33,948 bases of DNA from Priapulus caudatus (taxonomy: Eukaryota; Priapulida; Priapulimorpha; Priapulimorphida; Priapulidae), in assembly GCF_000485595.1 (NCBI RefSeq), contig NW_014577332.1, positions 304,246-338,193 of the forward strand, written 5' to 3'. Numbering within the stretch: the stretch's first letter is position 1; every line of letters starts with the position of its first letter. Below are positions 27,601 through 33,948 of the stretch, piece after piece. The notes under the pieces were generated by a model. That model made no database searches. It saw only the letters and a list, made by a program, of their open reading frames with translations, and was not told the origin of the DNA. Both the position numbers and the translations under genes were made by a program.

Positions 27601-30124
27601 CCCCGTTTGCGCAACGTAGGGAGAACCCTGGGTCACAAAGATTTATTATCTCATATGATTAGGTATTATAGAAGATGATGAGATGCTTTCTGCATGTGCT
27701 CTCTGGAGCATGCCTGCCAAAATTGATATGTAACTAAGCATGTGTGGTCTTTAGAGAGAATAAATTATGTCTGCATTTTATGATTACCTCCACAGGATCC
27801 TTTGGTGCAGTCTTGAGCCTTTTAGGGGTTTTCTTGGGCGTTTTACCTCTCCTGAAAAAATGTCAACAATTCATTCAGAGTATTTTTATTGCTGATGTAC
27901 CCTATCCAACTATATATATGTTCAATCTAAAACTGACTGAATGAGCTAACTGTTATCAAGTTACCACCAGAATTACCTGGCTGGAGCTGGAACTTATACA
28001 CAGCTGGAAATAATAGCTGGAAATACATGTATGACATTTTTGGCACCATATTGCACAAACACACTACGCCCAAAACAAACAGTATTATTCTTATTAAAGA
28101 CATTTTTACTGTTAATTCGCTTAATTACTATGTGCCAGGCACGCGCTAAACACGTTTAATATGAAGGTGCTTGTCTCAGCACATTGGCCACTCACCAACT
28201 CAACCCTGCTACCTCACATATGGGTTTATCTAGGGAAGCACTACCCTATTCAGTGCTATATTTATACACTCACCTGATATCATATGTACCACACACTGAG
28301 GTAGGTGGATATATAGTTTGATAAATGGTTAATTCTTTTGGCCAAGGTCAATTACTTACTGGTTTTCTAAATAAAGTGTAGTTAGAATAGGGGTACATCT
28401 AGGATTCACCCAGCCCTTCAAACTCTATGATGAACCAATTCGATTATGGGTACACATATATGATAACATATATATATAACACTGGAAACAGCTTTTCAGG
28501 GGCATTTTAGTGGTTTTCCAAAATTTCCAACAGGGATGGCAGGGAATAAGCAGGGTGCTACAAAAAATTTTGCTTGTCAGGCAAGTGGGTTATGAAACTG
28601 GTTGCCCGGAGGCAAAAGTCACTGCCCGAAAAACATAAGATTTTTTTCCAACATGAATTTAAATGGTAAATAACGTAAATGAAGGTCCAACTAGTCAACA
28701 TCCAGCATTTCACTTAACGGCACGGTAGAAAGTTTAACAGCTGATACGAGTTTATATACAAAATATATTCATGTTATGTTGGGACACAGCACGCAGTTTG
28801 TTTAAATTTTTAAATATTTTAAGTGTCAGTTTATTATCAAAAACCCACCACACTCACAATAAATTAATAAAATGTTCACGTTTATTTGGGGCTAGATTGT
28901 AGAGAACATAAGCGCAGAGAATATAGCGGTGCATGCAAGCAGATATAATAGACTGACAACACAGTATACAGTGTATCTGTTTTTGTGTACTTCAGCAAAG
29001 AAAATCCTCATTCACAGGTTGCAGTAGAGGGGCAAACATTTGAGGTAGCTGATCACGTAACGACCATGCATGCCGGGTTGCTGTGTGCATGTTGCGTACA
29101 TCACTGTGTGCATGTTGCGCACATCACTGTATGCACCGATTGTTTCATTCACATTGTTTTTTTCATTCAAATCTTGTTGCAGCAAACCAGCGCGATGTTG
29201 TGTCTGTGCAAAACAATGCAAGGAACAGATGGAAACAGAAAAATATCATTATGTCGTCTAGACATTCAATACAAAAAACTTGCTTGCCCGAACGGGCAAG
29301 TGCAATTTCAAGCTACTTGCCCGGGGGCGAATTTTGGTTGCCCCGAGCAAGGGGCCACCGGGTTTGTCGCGCCCTGATAAGACAGCGACAACTTATTAAA
29401 AGACTGTGAGTTTGGTGACTCTGCATCGTGAAGCTAGGGTGGAAAGTTTACCTTTCAGTGAAATTATGTATCATTATTATTAATATTATGAACTTGAAGT
29501 GAGCTGCTCTACTTAGGATCCCACACCACTGTACAATGCTCTATAATACTACTACTACTACTACTACTAGTGAGCACTACATATATATGCTGCCCTATTG
29601 CATGTTTCATTAATTTCATGACAAGCTATAATAATATTAATAAAGCTTAGTTCCAAAATTGGCAAAAAGTGGTAAAACTGTCACTATGTATTGGCCCTTG
29701 GCCTTGACTTTGGTGGCATGATGATGATAGTCGATACACTGCCAGGTCCATAGGCATAGGTACAATTTACAAACATTGAAACAATATCCTGATTCCGTTC
29801 AATTTCAACTTTCAAGACACAGGGAGGCGTTAGACTGCAAATAGATACTAGTATTTGGCACAATCTATCGATTTATTTGTTCAGAAACGGCACAAAAGCT
29901 AACATTATTTTGTTACGGAACCCATTTCTTCATCTAGTGACACGATGGCAGCCGATGCTGTGACTGAGTGTGATAGGCCCCTAGACTCAGTGTCACTGTC
30001 AGACTGACGGCGCATCAACTCGTAGTTTAAAACATCGTAAATTTGTTATATTTGGCACTTATTTTCCTAATTCTGACCCTACACAGTTAAATAACCTCGA
30101 TTCTTATACTTACGTTGGTTTCAT
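16973..30124 (-). CDS. KIF23: Kinesin-6 family motor, KIF23/MKLP1 (Pavarotti, ZEN-4) orthologue
   Basis: Twenty-five coding exons join in frame to 2,682 nt, or 893 residues; vertebrate KIF23 is about 850-960. The short basic N-terminus ([11 protein letters not shown]) leads to [13 protein letters not shown], as in MKLP1. The P-loop GITGSGKT is at 110-117, switch I NTESSRSH at 296-303 and switch II DLAGSE at 338-343. [15 protein letters not shown] ends the motor. The MKLP1-type neck ([11 protein letters not shown]) follows, then coiled coil to about 690. The tail keeps RHRRSRSTG (752-759), [19 protein letters not shown] and SRKRRS before WTDIETR, and ends KRTKV. The family is the motor of centralspindlin, pairing with CYK-4/MgcRacGAP to bundle antiparallel microtubules at the midzone and midbody. 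All key motor residues are present, so it should be active. The exon-to-exon match makes KIF20 or other kinesins unlikely. Confidence 0.95.
17154..17197 (-). CDS. KIF23: KIF23 exon 24 (44 nt)
   Basis: It lies between ATTTATAG and GAAA/GTAAGT and encodes [14 protein letters not shown]. The cysteine directly after ...DIETR matches the vertebrate ETRC boundary; the rest is diverged. Phases fit exons 23 and 25. Confidence 0.7.
17532..17690 (-). CDS. KIF23: KIF23 exon 23: NLS and conserved tail motif
   Basis: 53 codons between TGCGCAG and AGG/GTGAGT. It encodes [31 protein letters not shown] and DWTDIETR. The basic SRKRRS stretch is the family's nuclear localisation and Aurora B target region. 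If the donor is not used, the frame stops three codons later (V-S-E-stop). Confidence 0.9.
17741..18056. mobile_element. hAT-like non-autonomous element, second copy, in KIF23 intron 22
   Basis: It is a diverged, shortened copy of the element at 6637-7010 in the same orientation. It shares the start AGGGTGTGAAATTAAC, GGAGTC, CCTGATTTACTGTCGGACTC and the end AATTTCTACCCCT. No clear target-site duplication. It ends 50 bp from the acceptor of exon 23. Confidence 0.65.
18454..18750. mobile_element. MITE with an exact 8-bp target duplication, KIF23 intron 22
   Basis: TATGGGCA occurs at 18446-18453 and 18751-18758, flanking inverted ends GACCTGCCAACC and GGTTGGCAGGTCTG. At 297 bp with an intact 8-bp duplication it fits a recent hAT-type insertion. 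The interior repeats TCGTAAG words near its right end. It lies about 75 bp downstream of the exon 22 donor, reading in the gene's direction. Confidence 0.7.
18834..18973 (-). CDS. KIF23: KIF23 exon 22: conserved tail
   Basis: It encodes [19 protein letters not shown] and then [19 protein letters not shown], close to the vertebrate KYMLTHQE...ETKLIK motif. It is bounded by CATTCAG and AAG/GTAGAG. 140 nt, phase 1 in, phase 0 out. Confidence 0.92.
19194..19287 (-). CDS. KIF23: KIF23 exon 21: RHRRSRS 14-3-3/Aurora B segment
   Basis: It encodes [20 protein letters not shown] and RPPGNIET, nearly identical in pattern to vertebrate MKLP1. The two serines in RRSRS correspond to the Aurora B and 14-3-3 sites known there. 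It is bounded by TCTTTCAG and ACTG/GTACGT. Confidence 0.93.
19642..19772 (-). CDS. KIF23: KIF23 exon 20: variable tail linker
   Basis: It encodes [20 protein letters not shown] and a basic [16 protein letters not shown] end. The acceptor is GCTGTAG and the donor GGC/GTAAGC. A second possible donor (CGG/GTGAGA) would shorten it in frame by 25 codons, so alternative splicing is possible. Sequence is poorly conserved here across the family. Confidence 0.75.
20231..20356. repeat. 14-bp minisatellite, nine copies
   Basis: The unit AATGACTGCCTGGC is repeated nine times with substitutions and no length change. It lies in KIF23 intron 19, 24 bp from the exon 19 donor. Confidence 0.85.
20380..20563 (-). 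CDS. KIF23: KIF23 exon 19: end of coiled coil
   Basis: It encodes [20 protein letters not shown], then [14 protein letters not shown], matching the vertebrate CERRV...KLKQLKAIV region, and an alanine/proline-rich end ([11 protein letters not shown]). It is bounded by GTTGCAG and GCAG/GTAGCT. Confidence 0.92.
20820..20910. repeat. (GA)n microsatellite
   Basis: A GAGA tract with AAAG interruptions in KIF23 intron 18, about 45 bp from the exon 18 donor. It is (CT)n in the transcript. Confidence 0.9.
20957..21067 (-). CDS. KIF23: KIF23 exon 18: coiled coil
   Basis: 37 codons encode [19 protein letters not shown] and [13 protein letters not shown], a charged heptad-like segment. It is bounded by GGTCTAG and ATG/GTAGGC. 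Confidence 0.9.
21210..21359 (-). CDS. KIF23: KIF23 exon 17: coiled coil
   Basis: 50 codons encode a highly charged coiled coil starting [20 protein letters not shown]. It is bounded by GGCTTCAG and GAG/GTATGG. Confidence 0.92.
21796..21854 (-). CDS. KIF23: KIF23 exon 16 (59 nt): coiled coil
   Basis: It encodes [19 protein letters not shown] between TTTTACAG and TCT/GTAAGT. Phases connect exons 15 and 17. Confidence 0.9.
22172..22274 (-). CDS. KIF23: KIF23 exon 15: start of the stalk helix
   Basis: It encodes [20 protein letters not shown] and RDLAHK. It is the counterpart of the vertebrate segment beginning LPRLIEALEKRHNLR, within the neck/stalk that binds CYK-4. It is bounded by ATTACAG and AAAC/GTATGC. 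Confidence 0.88.
22557..22627 (-). CDS. KIF23: KIF23 exon 14 (71 nt): neck linker
   Basis: It encodes [19 protein letters not shown] and PQLE between ATTTTCAG and GAG/GTTAGT. The proline-rich segment parallels the vertebrate FPPLP neck region. Confidence 0.87.
22771..22915 (-). CDS. KIF23: KIF23 exon 13: end of motor and neck
   Basis: It encodes [19 protein letters not shown], then [19 protein letters not shown], matching the kinesin-6 family's ...MRFAEVTQEVEV...GLTPGRRYRNQ. It is bounded by GTTTCCAG and GGAA/GTAAGT. Confidence 0.94.
23267..23386 (-). CDS. KIF23: KIF23 exon 12: motor core
   Basis: 40 codons encode [20 protein letters not shown] and [30 protein letters not shown] is a near-invariant kinesin motif, and [15 protein letters not shown] is typical of KIF23. 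It is bounded by ATTTCAG and TTG/GTGAGT. Confidence 0.96.
23627..23706 (-). CDS. KIF23: KIF23 exon 11: motor, relay helix
   Basis: It encodes [20 protein letters not shown] and MMGTNK, matching the [11 protein letters not shown]...MYGTNK segment of the family. It is bounded by TTTTCAG and AAG/GTAACA. Confidence 0.94.
23952..24054 (-). CDS. KIF23: KIF23 exon 10: switch II
   Basis: It encodes [20 protein letters not shown] and [14 protein letters not shown] is the nucleotide-sensing switch II. It is bounded by CTTACCAG and GCTG/GTATGT. Confidence 0.96.
24150..24422. repeat. Long (GA)n tract with degenerate purine-rich extension
   Basis: A pure (GA)n run (about 24153-24228) followed by GGGAGA-type degenerate repeats, in KIF23 intron 9. 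Open frames across it on both strands are composed of the repeat and are not genes. Confidence 0.9.
24571..24642. repeat. (CA)n/(CACG)n microsatellite abutting an exon
   Basis: A CACACACACGCACGCACG... run ends as (AC)n directly at the last base of intron 9's donor side. On the minus strand the intron therefore begins GTGTGTGTGTGTGTGTGTG. Confidence 0.92.
24643..24764 (-). CDS. KIF23: KIF23 exon 9: switch I
   Basis: It encodes [20 protein letters not shown] and [28 protein letters not shown] is switch I. The acceptor is GCTGTAG; the donor ATG/GTGTGT is the start of a GT microsatellite. Confidence 0.94.
25180..25292 (-). CDS. KIF23: KIF23 exon 8: motor
   Basis: It encodes [20 protein letters not shown] and [17 protein letters not shown], matching the family's PPQSK..RED...[17 protein letters not shown]. 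It is bounded by GTGTGCAG and AAAG/GTATGT. Confidence 0.95.
25649..25816 (-). CDS. KIF23: KIF23 exon 7: motor
   Basis: It encodes [20 protein letters not shown] and [19 protein letters not shown]. The acceptor TTCTCAG/GCCCC keeps the frame with exon 6; the AGCAG 14 bp further on would create a stop. The donor is CCCAG/GTGTGC. Rich in CpG (TCGTCGTACGTCG). Confidence 0.94.
26092..26213 (-). CDS. KIF23: KIF23 exon 6: MKLP1-specific loop insert
   Basis: It encodes [20 protein letters not shown] and [20 protein letters not shown], the proline-rich insert seen in kinesin-6 motors. It is bounded by TCTCGCAG and CGCAG/GTATGA. Confidence 0.92.
26571..26707 (-). CDS. KIF23: KIF23 exon 5: P-loop
   Basis: It encodes [19 protein letters not shown] and [27 protein letters not shown] is the Walker A nucleotide-binding loop. 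It is bounded by CTACTACAG and TAT/GTAAGA. Confidence 0.96.
26892..26997 (-). CDS. KIF23: KIF23 exon 4: motor
   Basis: It encodes [20 protein letters not shown] and [15 protein letters not shown], equivalent to the vertebrate Y-F-F-VF-..Q..L/F-VA-PLV-DL-HGKNG. It is bounded by TTCCATAG and AATG/GTAGGT. Confidence 0.94.
27277..27405 (-). CDS. KIF23: KIF23 exon 3: motor start
   Basis: 43 codons encode [19 protein letters not shown], then [19 protein letters not shown]. VYCRxRPL is the first motor strand. It is bounded by TTCTACAG and GAG/GTAATC. Confidence 0.94.
27541..27630. mobile_element. Tiny palindromic MITE in KIF23 intron 2
   Basis: AGGGTTCTCCC and GGGAGAACCCT form the ends, and the interior CGGGGCGCGGGCGCCCCG is itself a palindrome. 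GGGTCACA stands directly at 27534-27541 and 27630-27637, an 8-bp duplication overlapping the terminal bases. Family hAT-like by duplication length; non-coding. Confidence 0.6.
27788..27851 (-). CDS. KIF23: KIF23 exon 2: basic N-terminus
   Basis: It encodes [20 protein letters not shown] and E between TTTTTCAG and GAG/GTAATC. It is the counterpart of the lysine/arginine-rich start of MKLP1 leading into the motor. Confidence 0.9.
27852..30113. other. KIF23 intron 1 (2.26 kb)
   Basis: No further exon seen. It carries a CAGGG-ended transposon (28551-29376), a short (CTA)n run at 29550-29570, and otherwise AT-rich unique sequence. The phase-2 donor at 30113 and the matching acceptor at 27851 fit directly. 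Confidence 0.55.
28551..29376. mobile_element. CAGGG-ended DNA transposon remnant in KIF23 intron 1
   Basis: The left end CAGGGTGCTACAAAAAATTT faces the right end TGTCGCGCCCTG. The subterminal GCCCGAACGGGC and GGCAAGTGGG/CTTGCCCG words occur in opposite orientation at the two ends. ATAAG flanks both sides (28546-28550, 29377-29381). It contains an imperfect ~23-bp tandem repeat (TGTGTGCATGTTGCG...CATCAC) at about 29080-29130. The open frames inside have no recognised domain. CAGGG ends suggest hAT, although only 5 bp of duplication is visible. Confidence 0.55.
30114..30124 (-). CDS. KIF23: KIF23 exon 1: 11 coding nucleotides
   Basis: ATG AAA CCA AC is followed at once by the donor GTAAGT, giving MKPT after joining to exon 2 (vertebrate KIF23 likewise starts MKxxR-x-KTP). 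It is the only ATG next to a donor in the right phase. Upstream 5' UTR extends for an unknown distance. Confidence 0.78.
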
Positions 30125-30184
30125 CGCGCTGGTGTTTGATATGTAATTCAATCTTGATTTATTCCTTAGCATTCCTTATTCCTT

Positions 30185-30260
30185 CCCTTCTTTTGCGCGG
30201 TTCAAAATTCGCATCGCTTACTGGCTTTAGCCAATCAAATGCACCCGTTTTGCACTGCGT
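30185..30260 (-). promoter_or_regulatory. KIF23 proximal promoter with E2F-, CHR- and CCAAT-like sites
   Basis: About 70-115 bp upstream of the ATG are TTTTGCGCGG (30191-30200, an E2F-like TTTSGCGC word), TTCAAA (30201-30206; on the coding strand TTTGAA, the CHR core) and CCAATCA (30231-30237; inverted CCAAT, NF-Y type). E2F/DREAM, CHR and NF-Y sites are the known signature of G2/M genes, and vertebrate KIF23 is such a gene. Assignment here is by sequence resemblance only. Confidence 0.5.
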
Positions 30261-30669
30261 TTAGGGTGCCGCGCCATCTGTACGCAACATACGAAATCAT
30301 TACGCAAATAATGTTACACAAACGCGTAAAAATATCATTTAAATCACGTTATCGTAACAAGTCACGCATATTACTATAATTTTTCCCATTCTAAAAAGCA
30401 TAAATTTATATAATTATGGGAGTTGTTAGAAATTATTATATTATTATCTACACTACAGTACTGTGTTGTGTACTTTCCGTGCAAAATGCTCCTATATGTC
30501 TTTCACAATATTTATTGCTATTGTTTTATTAGCTTCTATAGCAACAATAATAGTTTTCTTTTTATCAAGAAATAGTGTTTTAGTGAATAATGGCAAAATG
30601 TCCCAGATGGTATGATGCTCGATGCATATATAGTTAAAAAAGGAAATATATATACATAGATTGGTTATA

Positions 30670-31010
30670 CACCATAGATTGTTTTGGGTGTTATGAGACG
30701 TCCTTATAAGCGAGTCGAGCAGCTCAGTAATCGGGTGCAGAGTGTCCGAGACACTATCAACCGTCCTTGTCATTGATCGCTGGAGTTTGGCTGATCTGAT
30801 TAGTAGGTGATTGGTGTCCCCGTTCAACTCATCAGAGACTCTCCCGATGCTCGGCGCTCGGTCTGCAGAGTCCCACCATCCAGGGTTTAGAGAAGCGGCG
30901 CATCCAAATCAACCAGTGCAAATTCTGGGGGGATCTGCAAGTCTTCCACTGGCGTTTCGAGCTGCACCCATGTTGGCACTACAAGTGGTAGTTTGCCTTC
31001 GTTTTGCGTT
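30670..31010 (-). pseudogene. Unassigned coding-like fragment in two frames
   Basis: On the minus strand, about 31005-30887 reads LPLVVPTWVQLETPVEDLQ, then IPPEFALVDLDAPLL and TAA. From the acceptor-like CTCTGCAG at about 30868 a different frame reads RAPSIGRVSDELNGDTNHLL, then SAKLQRSMTRTVDSVSDTL and HPITELLDSLIRTSH. Both have protein-like composition. I do not recognise the family. They could be neighbouring exons of a gene, a frameshifted pseudogene, or transposon remains. Confidence 0.3.
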
Positions 31011-31026
31011 TGTGATAAATAAATAA

Positions 31027-31556
31027 GTTAAATAAGTTAAGAACTTGTAATTTCGTTTCGATTTCCGTTCGAATTCGACGAAGTTCTTTCTGATACCGCA
31101 CGCAAGTTCCCTATCACGATACACTTGATGAAATATATACAATATCGTTAATTTTACACGAGATTTTCTACTACTATTATCTGTGTTCGTTTTAACTATT
31201 GTCACGTCAATATTACGTAATACCAAGAGCTAATATAATACCTGATAATACTGATATGGAGTATTGTTTTCATTATCGTACGTGTATGGGTGCATATATA
31301 GGAGCTTGTGTAGTCGTATGATTATCTCGCTATTATATGACTATAAGGAATATAGTTTTTTAATATCAAATTACACAGATTAAGGATCTGCTATCTAATG
31401 TTGCCATAATGGTGTTTATATAGAACATCCGTATGGCATGGTATAAATTGTATATGCGCATTACGTGAAAATCGAGAAAAAATATGCCACCAATCGTGAT
31501 TGTTGTTTGGTGTGATTCTCTTTTGTCTTGTATTGCCCGATATCGTATCTATTCTA
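31027..31556. other. AT-rich stretch with no recognised feature
   Basis: No convincing open frame, splice sites or inverted repeats were seen between the coding-like fragment and the direct duplication. Confidence 0.4.
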
Positions 31557-31848
31557 TATAAATTATATGAAGTTGTTCAGCCGAATTAGTTCGTACTCGC
31601 ATAACTAGAGAACTCCGCAGCCTATAGGAAAAGTAAAGATATTTTCAGTATCAGCACGTCTGGGAGGTGGTTCTGGCTGAAAAAAAAATTATTTATTATA
31701 TTATTATTTTGTATTCTTTTCTTATAAATTATATGAAGTTGTTCAGCCGAATTAGTTCGTACTCGCATAACTAGAGAACTCCGCAGCCTATAGGAAAACT
31801 AAAGATATTTTCAGAATCAGCACGTCTGGGAGGTGGTTCTGGCTGAAA
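31557..31848. repeat. 126-bp direct duplication
   Basis: 31557-31682 and 31723-31848 differ at only two positions (G/C at 31633/31799 and T/A at 31649/31815). They are separated by 40 bp of T-rich sequence. Each unit starts near GTTCAGCCGAATTAG and ends GGCTGAAA, giving short inverted TTCAGCC/GGCTGAA words. No coding. Confidence 0.85.
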
Positions 31849-31872
31849 CCAAAAAATTTATAAAAGTTAAAA

Positions 31873-31873
31873 N

Positions 31874-31908
<35 letters not shown>

Positions 31909-32040
31909 TGAGTGAGTGTGTGTGCGCGCGCGTGTGTGTGTGTGCGCGCGCGTGAGTGCGTGTGTTTGTGTGTGCGCGCGCGCGTGAGTGCGTGCGTGCG
32001 TGAGTGCGCGTGCTTCCGTGCGTGCGCGCGCGTGTGTGTA
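31873..32040. repeat. (TG)n/(CG)n microsatellite beside an ambiguous base
   Basis: A long TGTG tract with GCGCGCG blocks follows the single N at 31873. The N implies a low-confidence assembly position. Confidence 0.9.
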
Positions 32041-32314
32041 GATGTGTACGTGTATATCTTAATGGCTCCTTGGAGGGAACAGGCGAGAATTCCGCACAGT
32101 GCATGACACCGCAAACGTAGAAGAGCGAAAGTACAATGAAACAATAAGATTCCATCACATCGAGGTCGCCAACCGCAAACCAGTTAAACGCTAATCGTTC
32201 CCACATGATCACCAAGCTCCAACGTGAACACGACGTCTTAACAAATGAGACAGCCGAGTCTAAATGACCGTGCCGTCGTTTGTCGCGCGGGTGCGCGGGG
32301 TAACGACATGTCTC

Positions 32315-32519
32315 CTAGCCATTAGTGTAGTCGATGTCGTTGTCACGATCACTTGAGATGTTCACGACGCCATCTGGTGCGCGCAGAGCCTGACGCTGAC
32401 GGTTAATCGCCTGATGGCTAATCACCAGGGGCTGGAGTAGACGCAGCGGCGTACCTTGGCCGCGTTCTCTCTGGCAGCCTTCAGCGCAATGACACCAAGC
32501 CACACACAGACGGGTTGCT
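32315..32519 (-). CDS. Possible exon(s) of an unrecognised minus-strand gene
   Basis: After the acceptor-like CGTCTCAG, 32519-32455 reads QPVCVWLGVIALKAARENAA K and then GTACGC, a plausible donor. Immediately after, from CTACTCCAG, 32431-32315 reads PLVISHQAINRQRQALRAPD, GVVNISSDRDNDIDYTNG and TAG in another frame. The 23-nt gap is too short for an ordinary intron. I do not recognise the family. Confidence 0.35.
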
Positions 32520-32669
32520 GAGACGACGCGTTGGGGAGCGTTGTCCTTGCCCGAGCTTTATCTGTTATAGATGATGATGATGGTGATGATGTCCCAGGGG
32601 CTGCTTCAGAACAAGCCACACCAATCATGCCAAGATGCTACCACATAACCCGTATCGTACCATTACATT

Positions 32670-33316
32670 CCTCTCTCTCTCTCTCGCGCGCGCGCTCTCT
32701 CGCTCTCGGGTATGGTTCACACTACCGCGCTGCGTTGATGAAGTAACATACCCGATGTCAAAGCATAGATACGAGGAGAAAGTATGAGAACTAGAGAAGA
32801 GGGCCTAGATGAGAAAGAGAGAAATCGAGAGAGAGGAGATGATCGAGAGAGAGACGGAGAAGAAAAAAAGAGAGGGAGAGAGAGCGGAGAGAGACAAACA
32901 TTGCAGGATGTTAGATAGATACGATAGTTATAGATAGACGACTGACTAGATAGATAGATATATAGATAGAGTATAGGATAGATAGTATAGATAGTATAGA
33001 TTTATTATAGGATAGATAGATAAGATAGATAGGTAGAATAGATAGATTAATAGATAGGTGATATATATATATATATAATATACTTATATATTATAGATTA
33101 TAGATAGATAAATAGATAGTTAGATAGATTAGAATAGATAGGATAATAGTAATAGATAGATAGCGATAGATATGATAGATAAGATGGATAGATTAAGATA
33201 AGATTAGATAGATGTAGATTATATATATATAGATAGATAAGATATATAGATAGAATATATATATATATTAGGATATGATTAGCATAAATAGATAGATAGA
33301 CTAGATAGGATTTAGA

Positions 33317-33349
<33 letters not shown>

Positions 33350-33948
33350 ATGATGATAGTAGGTTAGATAAGATAAGATAGATAGATAGATAGATAGATA
33401 GTAGATTGGATAGATAGATAGTAAGATAGATAGCATAGATAGATAGATGATTATATAGATAGAATAGATAGACAGAACAGTAGAGCACGAGAGAAGAATA
33501 AAGAAGCGGAAGAAGAAAGATTGACTGCGCACGGGGAGAGAGAGAGAGAAAAAAGAGAGAGAGAAAGGACAAAAAAAAAAACCCCCCCCCGCCCCCAGAC
33601 CGAGAGAGAGGAAGGAAGAGAGAGAGAGGGAGGATGAGAGAGGAAAGTGGGACAGCGGACAGAGAATGAAAGAAGATAGACAGACAGAGAGAGACGAGAG
33701 AAGCGCCGACCCCCGACCCGCCCCACCCCCGCACGCCACCCCGAGACGAGAGAGAGCCTGTCGCCCGACTTAGACCCCCCCCACCCCCCCCCCCAGAACC
33801 AGACGAGCAGAGAGAGAGGAGAGACGAGAGAGAGGAGAGAAGAGAGGAGAGAGAGACAGAGAGACAGAGAGAGAGAGGTAAGAAGACACGGAAGGAGATA
33901 GACAGGAAGGCAGAAAAGAGAGAAAGTAATAGAAGAAACAAATCAGGC
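32670..33948. repeat. Simple-sequence end of the window: (CT/CG)n, (GA)n, (GATA)n, poly-C
   Basis: About 1.25 kb of GAGA and GATAGATA/TATAGATA repeats, with poly-A/poly-C runs at 33570-33600 and 33770-33795. The long open frames across it are low-complexity (Ser-Leu or Tyr-Leu-Ser-Ile repeats) and are not genes. The disorder of the repeats suggests read error or misassembly near a contig end. Confidence 0.85.

Noticed and set aside
16973-30124. Assignment to KIF20A/KIF20B or another kinesin
   Set aside because: The basic N-terminus, neck [14 protein letters not shown] segment and WTDIETR tail all match KIF23 specifically.
33098-33941. Open frames of about 210 codons on the minus strand
   Set aside because: Entirely low-complexity translation of GA and GATA repeats, with no gene features.

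Overview
The window is from a metazoan, probably invertebrate, nuclear genome. It holds multi-exon genes with GT-AG introns, an animal cell-division kinesin, a multi-sushi membrane protein, and many small non-autonomous DNA transposons and microsatellites. The species cannot be fixed from the sequence. All coordinates were read by eye from exon phases and splice sites.

Layout. 1-2,666 is a nest of DNA-transposon remnants: a truncated MITE, two inverted-repeat MITEs, and a PIF/Harbinger-like element with 3-bp TTA duplications that carries another MITE inside it. 3,203-13,090 (+) is a 14-coding-exon gene. Its exons join without a frame break into a 645-residue protein: signal peptide, one degenerate and five clear sushi/CCP domains, one membrane helix, and a cytoplasmic tail with P-x-Y motifs and a C-terminal acidic dileucine. 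It resembles the SUSD4/SUSD6 type of membrane adaptor. 13,091 to about 15,800 holds its 3' UTR and the gap between two convergent genes. About 15,800-30,260 (-) is a 25-coding-exon gene for a kinesin-6 of the KIF23/MKLP1/Pavarotti/ZEN-4 type (893 residues, frame continuous). It has P-loop, switch I, switch II, neck, coiled coil, a conserved RHRRSRS 14-3-3/Aurora B region and a basic C-terminus. Its start codon lies beside E2F-, CHR- and CCAAT-like sites, as expected for a G2/M gene. 30,260-32,640 holds unassigned fragments that look coded on the minus strand and a 126-bp direct duplication. 32,670-33,948 is simple-sequence DNA that may be assembled badly.

The two genes are convergent and have no evident functional link: one is a cell-surface receptor or adaptor, the other the motor subunit of centralspindlin in cytokinesis. 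The most unusual structure is in the sushi gene, where two exon-intron junctions have been copied into their introns. Exon 12's 5' splice site starts an array of about eight ~30-bp units, each with a donor-like CAG/GTAAG core. The 3' end and donor of exon 10 recur about 115 bp downstream as a decayed copy. In the kinesin gene, one 5' splice site is itself the first repeat of a (GT)n microsatellite.
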